64,000 bases of DNA, taken from Siphonodentalium dalli. Taxonomy: Eukaryota > Mollusca > Scaphopoda > Gadilida > Siphonodentaliidae. Of the stretch, positions 55,118-64,000 are shown piece after piece. Under the pieces are notes generated by a model. The model saw only the letters and a program-made list of their open reading frames with translations, was not told the DNA's origin and ran no database searches. Within the stretch, counting starts at the first letter, position 1. Every line of letters begins with the position of its first letter. The position numbers and the translations under genes are program-made. The stretch spans positions 2,513,462 through 2,577,461 of the forward strand of contig CP136069.1 in NCBI GenBank assembly GCA_032622095.1, in the 5' to 3' direction.

Positions 55118-55217
55118 ATAGTGACCTTTGAACTTCCCATAATTCTCTTCGATAGTGATCTTTGAACTTCCCATAATTCTCTTCGATAGCCCATAATACT
55201 AACGTCTGGTATAAAAG
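55118..55217 (+). promoter_or_regulatory. Candidate promoter: 34-bp direct repeats and TATA box
   Basis: Two adjacent 34-bp copies (ATAGTGAYCTTTGAACTTCC ..., 55118-55151 and 55152-55185) precede TATAAAAG at 55210-55217, about 107 bp before the ATG of the following gag-like ORF. Arrangement suggests an element promoter or 5' terminal region. Confidence 0.45.
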
Positions 55218-55323
55218 CTTTTCGCGCCCATTTGTATTTACTCGAATTCGAATCTCTCGACATACCACTTCGATCATTTTTACTCGACAAATTCTTCGAC
55301 ATATTACTCAGAATAATTAAAGT

Positions 55324-56526
55324 ATGTGTGAAGAACGGAACAAACGTTCAGATCCAATCGACTATAAGAAGCTCAGCGAGACGGGAGAAAGCGTGAAGAA
55401 GAAGAAAACTTATCCCAGCAGAGGGCTATCTCAGCCCAATGGAGTTGGACATGAAATCGAAGATGTACATTCCCCGCTGGATAACGAAAGTACCGGTAGC
55501 GACGACGATTATGACGAAGAGGAGTTGGAGATGATCTTGGAAATAAAGCAAAACAATGAAAAAACGAAAGAGGTTCTTGAGGAGAAAAGAAACGGCAGGG
55601 AAGTTAGACTACAACAGGAGCTGATGAAATCTAGGAAAGAGCTCACAGAAGCAGAAAAAGCACCGAGTCTGAGAACAGGTAAAAAGAGTAATATTATTGA
55701 TTTAGATCAGTTAAGAAAAGACGAAGTGATCAGAAAGAAAGTTGCATCGAAATTAAAAAATCTCAATTTGGGCCTCGATTTCGAAGACTTTAATTATGAA
55801 GGGGACAGTGAAAGTGAGTTAGAATCTGACAATTGCGAAGTTCGAAGACTTGGAACCAAAAAATCAAAGAATGGTTCTGGACTATCTGGTTTGGAGGCTA
55901 AGTCCTCATCAACCATATTATACCCTCAGCTATGTCCCCAGTCAGTACTGCAGCTCGAATATGTCAACAAAGAAATCAAGTTTCAGGAATTGACATTCAA
56001 TCAGTTGGTAGCTGGAGAGCTGGAGATCATTCTACGTTTAGAAAATAGCAAGGAGAAGAGAGGGCGGTTGATGTTCTTGCGTAAACTTGCTTACTATTAT
56101 GACATTTATGAATGGCGATCACTGTTAGATTTTTACGCTGCATTCATTCGCAAGATAGAGTATGGCCAGGCCAAATGGGGAGATGATACCTCATTATTAG
56201 AAACTCCATTGCTGGTAGGCCATACTAGATCGAGGTTAATGAATGCAAGAGGTGTCACAAAAGGGGGCAGTTCATTCGGAAACTCTGGTAAAAACCTCAA
56301 CAACCCTCCAAATCTGGGTAATGCTAACACTAGTAACAGGGAGTGGTTTTGTCCAGAATTTCAACGACTGAAGTGCCCAAAGAAGTCGCCTCATTTGAGA
56401 GTTGTGCAAGGTCAAATGAGGCACGTTCAGCACATTTGTGCCACATGTCTAGATAAAGATAAAACATGTGTTCCTCATCCAGAATCAAGCACGGCTTGTC
56501 CTCACCAAGTAAATCCTAATTCATGA
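55324..56526 (+). CDS. DIRS-like retrotransposon gag-type protein
   Basis: 400 codons from ATG 55324. Acidic and lysine-rich first half with predicted coiled coil (about residues 60-110, EEELEMILEIKQNNEKTKEV). The middle helical region (residues ~205-290) contains ILRLENSKEKRGRLMFLRKL. The C-terminal Cys/His-rich segment (FCPEFQRLKCPKKSP, HICATCLDKDKTCVPH) looks like a nucleic-acid-binding knuckle. The gene lies directly before, and in the same frame as, a DIRS-type reverse transcriptase, which supports a gag role (RNA packaging). The frame ends at TGA 56524-56526; the next codons remain open. Assignment is by context and composition. Confidence 0.65.
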   Translation: MCEERNKRSDPIDYKKLSETGESVKKKKTYPSRGLSQPNGVGHEIEDVHSPLDNESTGSDDDYDEEELEMILEIKQNNEKTKEVLEEKRNGREVRLQQELMKSRKELTEAEKAPSLRTGKKSNIIDLDQLRKDEVIRKKVASKLKNLNLGLDFEDFNYEGDSESELESDNCEVRRLGTKKSKNGSGLSGLEAKSSSTILYPQLCPQSVLQLEYVNKEIKFQELTFNQLVAGELEIILRLENSKEKRGRLMFLRKLAYYYDIYEWRSLLDFYAAFIRKIEYGQAKWGDDTSLLETPLLVGHTRSRLMNARGVTKGGSSFGNSGKNLNNPPNLGNANTSNREWFCPEFQRLKCPKKSPHLRVVQGQMRHVQHICATCLDKDKTCVPHPESSTACPHQVNPNS

Positions 56527-57567
56527 CTCGTCAAAGTGTCTCAGAATGAATTAGTTAAAACAATTAAAACTTGGGAAGTCAACGATCTTGATTCTGGAAG
56601 GAACACTGCCGTTTCTATTGATAACATTGAAAGTAGAGTATCATCTGATATAAACAGTCATATTGTTGCTCATGGTGAAATGAAACAAGTACTAGTAACT
56701 TGGGAGAAATTGGTTATTGACCAAAACCAGCAAGTTCGACTTTCTGGATTACCTAATTATCTAGGATGTAAAATTCCAGTTTATTCTAAACTGAATTTGA
56801 AATTTTTTAAAGAGATGTTAGTAGAATATGACAACAAAAACCTTTGCCAATTTCTAGAATATGGTTTTCCCATAGGTGTTTCTTCTCATGAAGAGAAATC
56901 CACTAACGTCAGTTGTACTAATCATGGAGGAGCTAGAGAGTTTCCTGCTGATATAGGGAAATACATTGAAACTGAAATGTCTTACAAATCAGTGTTAGGT
57001 CCATTCCAAAATATTCCTTTTGATTACGCCTGTTTGTCTCCATTAAATTCAGTGCCAAAGAGAAATAGCACAGACCGCCGTGTTATTTTAGATCTTAGTT
57101 TCCCCGAAGGCAATAGTGTTAATGATCTGATTCCAAAAAACACTTATTTGGGAGAAAATTATAAACTGACTTATCCATCTGTAGACTCTTTGGTACATAT
57201 TGTAAAACAATGTGGCAGAGGTTCCTTCTTATTCATCAGGGATCTTAAACGTTGTTATAGACAAATTCCCATAGATGTGGGTGATATTAATATGTTAGGA
57301 TATAAATGGCAAGGGCAAATTTATTTTGACAGAGTTCTTCCAATGGGACTCAGAAGTAGCGCCTTAGCTTGTCAGTCTTTAACTGACTCTCTTACTTATA
57401 TGATGAATAAGGCTGGATTCAATTTAATTAATTATTTGGATGATCTAGCCGGGTGCCAGTCTGGACAGAAGGAATCGCAAGATGCATATGTATATTTGAA
57501 GCAATTATTGGACAATTGTGGTCTAGAAGAAGCACCAAATAAAACTTGCCCCCCTTTTCTTACTTAA
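56527..57567 (+). pseudogene. DIRS-like reverse transcriptase, truncated
   Basis: 347 codons in the same frame as the preceding gag; no ATG near the start (the earliest alternative is GTG 56536). Polymerase motifs follow in order: LSGLPNYLGCKIPVYSKL, a block near residue 170 (SPLNSVPKRNSTDRRVILDL), GSFLFIRDLKRCYRQIPI, LPMGLRSSALACQSLTDSL, and the catalytic box NLINYLDDLAG (about residues 310-320). LDD/YLDDL boxes with this surrounding are typical of DIRS/Ngaro tyrosine-recombinase elements. After ~30 more residues it ends abruptly at 57567 in unrelated AT-rich sequence; RNase H, methylase-like and tyrosine recombinase domains are missing. Confidence 0.75.
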
Positions 57568-57569
57568 AT

Positions 57570-58465
57570 AGAATTAATATTTAACGCGTTTAGCGTACAA
57601 TTATGGTTATTTCTTGAGATCTTGATTCTTTTATGATTACTAAATTTTGCATAAATTATATATTTTATTTATGTGCCGGCAGATGTCGCAGAAATCATCA
57701 TTATTTCATGTGTAAAAGGTAGAGTGCAAGCATGAGTAGGGGAGAAAGGTGAGAGATAGGTTCATTATTGTTCACATGTTTAATTTATGGGAGATCAGAT
57801 CTCAATAAATAATATTATGGCAATTTCGCCTTTTGTCATAATTTCCATATTTGGTGGTTCCAGTTTAATAATGGTGAAGGGAATAAGTAATTGCGAACAA
57901 ATTTCTAAGTCGAAAAAGGGGAATAACTCCACACAAAAAATGTCAGACAGGCGTCATAATCGCAGGTGCACAGGTTCCCATGGTACTAAATATCAGTGCC
58001 AAGATTAAAAAACATTGACCGAAAAATGTAGGAATAAAAGCTCGGACAAAATTATGCATGTTGCAAAAAAAGTTTCTAAGTCAAAAAAGGGGGATAACTC
58101 CACCAAAAAATGTCGGACAGACATCATAATCGTAGGTGCACAAGTTCCCATGGTACTAAATATCTGTGCCATGTTTTTTTTTAAATTGACCGAAAAATGT
58201 AGGAATAAAAGCTCGGACAAAAGTATACATGTTGTGAAAAATTTCAGTCGAAAAAGGGGGGATAACTAAAAAAATAAAAGTCCGACACACGTCATAATCG
58301 CAGGTGCACAGGTTCCCATGGTGGTTGATGTCTGTGCTAAGTTTCACGGAAATTGATCAAAAAACAACTGAGAAAAACTCTGGACAAATTTGTGTCCACG
58401 GACGGACGACAGACAAGCTGACTCCAGTATACCCCCCCTAACTTCGTTGCGGGGGAAATAATGAT
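57570..58465. repeat. ~165-180-bp tandem repeat
   Basis: Three diverged units (57890-58460) contain AGTCAAAAAAGGGGGATAACTCC, CATAATCGTAGGTGCACA, TTCCCATGGT and TGTAGGAATAAAAGCTCGGA, closing with ACGGACGACAGACAAGCTGA and TATACCCCCCCTAACTTCGT. 57570-57890 shows nothing else. Confidence 0.75.
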
Positions 58466-58469
58466 GAAA

Positions 58470-58600
58470 AATTGTTAGGCTAATGCATTCTCTTATATAT
58501 GCGAGGCGACCTATGGTCGACTCGCATATATAAGAGAATGCATTGGCACAGGGTATATGGGTTGATACAAAAATCGGACTTGGCACTGAAAGGGTTAAGC
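58470..58600. repeat. Hairpin 2 of family A fused to the CCCTTTCAGTGCC TTAA family
   Basis: A perfect satellite/MITE hairpin (58482-58551) ends CACAGGGTATATGGGTTGAT and runs into the inverted AATCGGACTTGGCACTGAAAGGGTTAA. Two TTAA families are joined in one fragment. Confidence 0.7.
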
Positions 58601-58707
58601 TGTTTTCAGTGGGTATATCTGAAAATTCTTGGTAAAAACGGTATTTCTTTGATCTTGGAAGAATTATTTTTATGCTTAGGCCAAAGAAAATTAAATGTTT
58701 GGTTTGG

Positions 58708-60010
58708 GTTACAAGACGAAAAAAAATAGGGTCAGTAGGTAGACCAGGGTAGACTTGAAATTATATTTTTTTAATAAATTTTTTTTTATTTTAACATATC
58801 TTTGTGTGACCCACATTATGTGAGTAAAGGGGGATGCCCAATAGCAGAAGAGTCCACGAAGCTATGTACGTATATGTGTATGTGTGTGTATATGTGTGTA
58901 TATATGTGTGTATATATATGTATGTGCATGTATGTGTATATGCATATGCATGTATGTGTAGATATATATATGTATATTAGGCCAAAAAAAAAAAAGGTTT
59001 TGGTTCTCAGGCCCCGCCGCATTGAATAAAAAGGGCCGCATTAGGCCTTTTTATTGCAATGCCTGATGTTATGACAAAAAAACTTACGAGTAAAAAAAAT
59101 TTGAAAAAAAAAAAAAAAAAAAAAATTTTTTTTAATTTTATCAACATGTCCATAGCAGATATGTGTTGAATATTAGTGTGCATTGAGCTCTAACATGTAA
59201 TGTGTTAATAAGTGACTTGCAGGCTGACAACATGAAGTAGATGACTACAATTAAGAAAATGATTAGCTGATCCTCATGCTCTTCTTACAATTAGTCATTG
59301 TGAACAACTTACACTAATTGTAACTTTATACAATCGAAAGGCACGGGACTAAATTCAGGATCACATATTTGAATGGGGAGGTATCAGTTTTTAGACAACA
59401 ATAACAGTAGTTAATGTCAGGGGCATTATATATTGTTAGGTAATCCCAGTCATACACTTGTAGTACAATGTCATTTTTATACAAGACTAAATGAGTTTAT
59501 ATGCATAACAGTTCCCTCTACCTTTCTGGTTATTACTAGACAGAGGAAGGTATCTTTGTCCATGCTTACTATGCGCAGAAAAAAATAAAAAATAAAAATA
59601 AAACCCTCCCTCCCTCATTGATTTGAAACAAAAATTGCCCGAGAACCAAAACACTTTTTTTTTTTGGCCTTAATGTAATTAAATTAATTCTTATTATGAA
59701 ACATAAATCATCACATAAAATTTGTATGTGTTCTTTGGGTTTCTGCTATCTTTTCTGTTCCTATTCTTTATGACTATATATCAGAAACTGCCGTTACAGC
59801 AGGGTGCTCTGCCTATCATTAGCGTATGTCAGCTTCAGGTGGGCAAGACATGGTACCTCTATTCATGGACTATTCTGCTATTGGGCATCCCCCCTTTACT
59901 CACATAATGTGGGTCACACAAAGAGACAAGACGAAAAAAAATAGGGCCAGTAGGTAGGCTTGAAATTTTATTTTTTTAATTATTTATTTTTTTATTTTAA
60001 CATATTCTTA
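58708..60010. mobile_element. ~1.13-kb inverted-repeat element bounded by ~90-bp direct repeats
   Basis: Inverted ends CTTTGTGTGACCCACATTAT ... AGAGTCCA (58800-58856) and the inverse (59863-59921). A second, inner inverted pair (GGCCAAAAAAAAAAAAGG/GGTTTTGGTTCTC at 58980-59009 and its inverse at 59641-59669). Outside both ends lies the same ~90-bp tract (AAGACGAAAAAAAATAGGG ... TTTTATTTTAACATAT; 58711-58798 and 59930-60005). No ORF of note. A (TG/TA)n stretch at 58865-58978. Confidence 0.75.
59031..59072. repeat. Small perfect-stem hairpin
   Basis: GCATTGAATAAAAAGGGCC and its inverse around GCATTA. It lies inside the 1.13-kb element. Confidence 0.7.
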
Positions 60011-60249
60011 TTACTTTTGATGTGCGTATCTTATTTGACATAAAACTACTTTTTATTATTTTTGTATATATTTTAATATTACACGGTACTTTTACTAAGA
60101 AATAAACTTATTCTGGGGTGCTGAAATGTGTTTTATGAAATTTTTGGAGAAATAATTCAAAAGATTTTCTTGAAAACCATGAAAAAAACTTTAGGTCGGG
60201 GGTTTAAATTAGGGTCGGTAGGGAAACCCAAACCACAAATATTTTTTTT

Positions 60250-60420
60250 TTTTGCCTTAACCCTTTCAGTGCCAAGTCCGATTTTTGTATCAACCCATAT
60301 TTCCTTGATCATTTTTCAAATTTATCGATTATAATAATGTGATACATTGATGGAAAGAGCTCTGAGAAATATGGCTTGTTGTCATTCATTGGAAAGGTCT
60401 CAGTGTCAGGACTGGATGTA
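60250..60420. repeat. CCCTTTCAGTGCC TTAA-family fragment
   Basis: Starts TTAACCCTTTCAGTGCCAAG as in the 30783 copy, then continues into GGCTTGTTGTCATTCATTGGA-type sequence of the TA MITE. The right terminus is missing. Confidence 0.65.
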
Positions 60421-60580
60421 TATGCAGTTGTTTCGTCAGCAAAAGACAGCTTTGACACGATTTTTGAAAAAATATAAATTAAATTGGCATGGTCATAATA
60501 GTCTAACAGAATTTTGTACAATGCATATACAATGTACAGTACATGTAGCCTATCATGTGCGACATATCATGTCAGTCATG

Positions 60581-61290
60581 TCAGGGAGACCAAGAGACAG
60601 ATTGGCGACAGATGTTTTGAGCATTTACGGGAGATTTTATAGACGATGTTTCAGTACAGGTTATAAATAAATTTTCCAAAAAGTACGCAACCCAGACATT
60701 TTACATGTATGTTACTAGGACAAACGTCACCACATTGACTACTTTCACATCGGTAACATCTATAACCCTTTACCCAACAGAAGGGCCCTGTGCCAATGCA
60801 TTCTCTTATATATGCGAGTCGACCATAGGTCGCCTCGCATATATAAGAGAATGCATTGGCTTAACACATTAAAAATTATAAAATTGTTAAAGAATGTAAG
60901 AAAAAATGGTAAAAAAAGATTTTTTTTAGGCCAATGCATTCTCTTATATATGCAAGGCGACCTATGGTCGACTCGTATATATAAGAGAATGCATTGGCAC
61001 AGGGCATAACTGTAACTATCACAATGTGGTCAGGGAGACCAAGAGACAGATTGGCGACAGATGTTTTGAGCATTTACAGGAGATTTTATAGACGATGTTT
61101 CAGTACAGGTTATAAATAAATTTTCCAAAAAGTACGCAACCCAGACATTTTACATGTATGTTACTAGGACAAACGTCACCACGTTGACTACTTTCACATC
61201 GGTAACATCTATAACCCTTTACCCAACAGAAGGGCCCTGTGCCAATGCATTCTCTTATATATGCGAGTCGACCATAGGCTTAACACATTA
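60581..61290. repeat. 449-bp tandem duplication containing a truncated family A MITE
   Basis: 60581-61029 and 61030-61290 align with a constant offset of 449 bp (TCAGGGAGACCAAGAGACAG at 60581 and 61030; ATAACCCTTTACCCAAC at 60762 and 61211). The junction (GTGG|TCAGGGAGACC) shows partial homology with the normal MITE GTGGTCAAGGAGCC, suggesting mispairing there. Confidence 0.9.
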
Positions 61291-61575
61291 AAAGTTATAA
61301 AATTGTTAAAGAATGTAAGAAAAAATGGTAAAAAGTGTTAAAAAAAGTGTTAGGCCAATGCATTCTCTTATATATGCGAGGCGACATATGGTCGACTCGC
61401 ATATATAAGAGAATGCATTGGCACAGGGCATAACTGTAACCATCACAATGTGGTCAATGAGCCGGTTCCAATGATATCCATATTTGTATGGTTTTATTGA
61501 GACAGACCGAAGATATTTTAGGCTGTTGAAGCTTTATTTGGCCGGTTTTGGCCGGTTTGTTGGGTAAAGGGTTAA
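61210..61575 (+). mobile_element. piggyBac-like MITE (family A), near-complete copy
   Basis: The left TTAA has mutated to ATAA (as in its duplicate at 60762); right TTAA at 61572-61575. Hairpin 1 has lost its right arm (GTCGACCATAGGCTTAACAC); hairpin 2 is intact. Confidence 0.88.
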
Positions 61576-61595
61576 CAGTCAACTATTGTCTGCAT

Positions 61596-61995
61596 AGTGG
61601 GCTAGCATCACTAAATTCACCCTCTGGGGACCTCATTCTGCTTCGTCCTCATCTTCTCTGGAAAGTTTCTTTATTATCAAATTTCTATAGAAACTTCTTA
61701 ACATACGAATACGGTAGATTCTATTTCTTTTTTAGTTTAGTTTCTCTGTATCCCCAAATTGGCAGATGACACATTGCATAATCGAGGTTCCCAATTGGTG
61801 TACATCACCATATTCACCATTTGAGAACTTAAATCTGAGTCTATGTCTCCCATAGCATATGAGGCCATGCAGAATGAGGTCCCCAGAGAGTTAATTTAGT
61901 GATGCTAGCCCGCTAGATGTGATAAAGTCACTAAATTCACCGTCTGGGAACCTAATTCCGCAAATGAAAAGCACACTATTTCACATGCTTGGTCA
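61596..61995. mobile_element. Palindromic repeat family B, diverged long copy
   Basis: Left palindrome reduced to its second half, core intact, right palindrome 61868-61960 with several substitutions (GATAAAGTCACTAAATTCACC). A further copy of the right part is at 62880-62998. Confidence 0.75.
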
Positions 61996-63256
61996 GTAAT
62001 GTAAGACATCCGTCTCAAACCTCACTGATAAAGTTTAATGTTTAACCCACAGGGAGCCTCACACAGATAGAAGCATGCACTGTGGAGTGTCGTCTGCTGT
62101 AGTCTATGTGGGGCTCTCTAAGGGTTAGACACACTAAACTCATATGAGCTTCTACATTTGTGTACTATGTTGATAAATGCTGTGATGGCCGAAACCTTTC
62201 TTGACTTTCTTAATCTTCTATATGTTAGTGCAAGGTTTAAAGTCTGATTTTTATCCTGTGCCAATGCATTCTCTTATATATGCGAGTCGACCATAGGTCG
62301 CCTCGCATATATAAGAGAATGAATTGGCCTAACAATTCTGTATCATTTTTTAAAATAAATTTTTCTTACAATTTTTAGGACGTAAAATAAAATACATCCA
62401 TTACCCTGCAGGGAGCCCCACACATATATAGAAGCATATAGAAGAGTGTCGTCTGCTCATGTTTGTCTGGAGCTCTGTATAGGTGAAATTATAAAATTGT
62501 TAAAGAATACAAGAAAAAATTAATAAAATTGTAAAAAAAAATTAGGCCAATGCATTCTCTTATATATACGAGGCGACCTATGGTCGACTTGCATATATAA
62601 GAGAATGCATTGGCACAGGGTAAAAAAAGTTATTAAAATGTATGGCCATCATGAATTGATCTTATTTGTCTTGTATGTTTCTATAATATTTGACGAAAAT
62701 CAAAGTGTCAATGACACTGCAGCTCAACTTGGAAAGGGAATAATTTCATGTGTTACAGTCAATGGAGTGATTAGGAATGTGGAAAGTTGAAAGGTTAGTT
62801 ATGAATGGGTGTACATCACCATATTCACCATTTGAGAACTTAAATCTGAGTCTATGTCTCCCATAGCATATGAGGCCATTTAGAATGAGGTCCCCAGAGA
62901 GTTAATTTAGTGATGCTAGCCCGCTAGATGTGATAGTCATTAAATTCACCGTCAGGGAACCTCATTCCGCAAATGAAAAGCACACTATTTCACATGCTTG
63001 GTCAGTAATGTAAGACATCCATCTCAAACCTCACTGATAAAGTTTAATGTTTAACCCACAGGGAGCCTCACACAGATAGAAGCGTGCACTGTGGAGTGTC
63101 GTCTGCTGTAGTCTATGTGGGGCTCTCTAAGGGTTAGACACACTAAACTCATATGAGCTTCTACATTTGTGTACTATGTTGATAAATGCTGTGATGGCCG
63201 AAACCTTTCTTGACTTTTTTTAATCTTCTCTATGTTAGTGCAAGGTTTAAAAGTAA
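61797..63256. repeat. ~450-bp segment repeated in direct orientation with ~1,010-bp offset
   Basis: 61797-62246 and 62808-63256 are nearly identical, each with half a family B palindrome, a TTAA short hairpin (62042-62128, 63051-63137) and GATAAATGCTGTGATGGCCG. Between them lie a family A hairpin (62262-62330) and the 62385-62800 block shared with 35915-36330. Confidence 0.85.
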
Positions 63257-64000
63257 ATTTATATTTGCTCAGCGTTATTTAATTTTAAAACCTACACAAT
63301 TTTCACACCCAAATAGGAAAAACGAAAATACTTTCACTTTGATTCAAACTATTGAAATCTAGTCTTATTCCTAATAATTGGTCAACATACCAGACTTCAT
63401 TCATAACGAGTTTAATAATATCTGTCATGTTCTTCCTTTCATTCACTGTTTACTCATGCATTGTTCCCCCAATAAAGGGTCGGCTGCTCGTGCATTATCC
63501 CTCCATTATCCAATGAATAGGTGAAGAAACAGCGGGAACCATAGAGGGTTGTATGCTCTGGTCGTTGTATGGCCAACAATACTATAAGTTTGTTTTGTGT
63601 GTCTAACCCACAGGGAGCCTCACAGAGATGGAAGCATGCACTGCTAAGTGTCGTCTGCTCTGTCTGTTTGGGGGCTCACAATGGGTAAAAGGAACGTTTT
63701 GCTCTGTGGTGAGAATAAACATGAGTCCAGATATATTTTTGTACTATACACACTAATATATAAGCTACTGTACGTGGATAATAACTCTAATTAGCCTAAT
63801 TGAACTTTTGAAATTCTTCTCTAAAGATTCAATGGATATACGCCGGTATCTATCAGTGTCAGATGCAATGAAGGGATGAATTATTTTTATTGAACTGATA
63901 ACGGTAGCTACACGTTTTCAGGATGCATTATTTTTATTGAACTGATACCAGTGTAGTTGCCGTTCGGCCATGGTGTACTTGCGTTCGGCCGCAGTGTACT
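63257..64000. other. AT-rich end of the window; short hairpin at 63603-63689
   Basis: No gene seen. 63603-63689 is a TTAA-type short hairpin (left end CTAACCC, mutated). 63876-63960 has a doubled ATTATTTTTATTGAACTGATA, and the last bases begin a GCGTTCGGCC/GTGTACTTG repeat cut by the window end. Confidence 0.6.

Noticed and set aside
58802-59029. Cys/Met/Tyr-rich frames on both strands
   Set aside because: Generated by the TG/TA dinucleotide-like stretch (ATGTGTGTATATG).
1-64000. tRNA, rRNA and other structured RNA genes
   Set aside because: I looked for B-box-like GGTTCGAATCC and cloverleaf patterns and for rRNA cores and found none; the perfect hairpins are DNA repeat palindromes with no evidence of being microRNA genes.

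Overview
This is animal (eukaryotic) nuclear DNA. It is AT-rich and has spliced exons with GT-AG borders, non-LTR (LINE) remnants, a DIRS-like retrotransposon and a Polinton-like virus-derived block, all set in unusually dense palindromic repeats. I infer a marine spiralian, most likely a mollusc, from the kinds of repeats and the ciliary gene; the sequence does not prove this. No bacterial genes, rRNA, tRNA or CRISPR array were seen.

Layout. 1-1332: 5' part of a LINE ORF2 (endonuclease domain) on the minus strand. 1763-3225: a 1.46-kb foldback element. 3235-6310: a satellite of about 96 bp built around a perfect hairpin, with a 69-bp coiled-coil-coding minisatellite embedded in it. 6.3-14.1 kb: LINE fragments (7.3-7.9, 9.9-10.7, 12.1-13.1 kb), minisatellites and a duplicated segment. 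14.1-17.6 kb: a set of insertions inside insertions with readable target-site duplications. 18.6-23.2 kb: a compact plus-strand Polinton/adintovirus-like module (small basic hydrophobic-tailed protein, DDE integrase, small membrane protein, penton-like protein, pVI/pX-like basic protein, double-jelly-roll major capsid protein). It is decayed and lacks recognisable polymerase, ATPase and protease. 23.2-33.4 kb: repeats. 33.7-35.4 kb: a LINE reverse transcriptase. 37.4-38.6 kb: a 47-bp satellite. 42.95-50.24 kb: three minus-strand exons with matching splice phases that appear to encode the C-terminal part of a CIMIP2/FAM166-like ciliary microtubule inner protein. Its introns are full of satellites, hAT-like elements and piggyBac-like MITEs. 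55.2-57.6 kb: a DIRS-like gag and a truncated reverse transcriptase. 57.6-64 kb: more inverted-repeat elements and recent tandem duplications.

The unifying theme is a set of short non-autonomous elements flanked by TTAA (piggyBac-like) or TA, several built from nested palindromes. One TTAA family (termini CCCTTTACCCAAC / GTTGGGTAAAGGG) carries the same hairpin stem as the big satellite, with compensating changes in the inner stem. It has inserted into its own relatives, lies 11 bp from the end of a host exon, and has given its end to a 79-bp satellite. These short repeats, more than any single gene, are the unusual part of the window.
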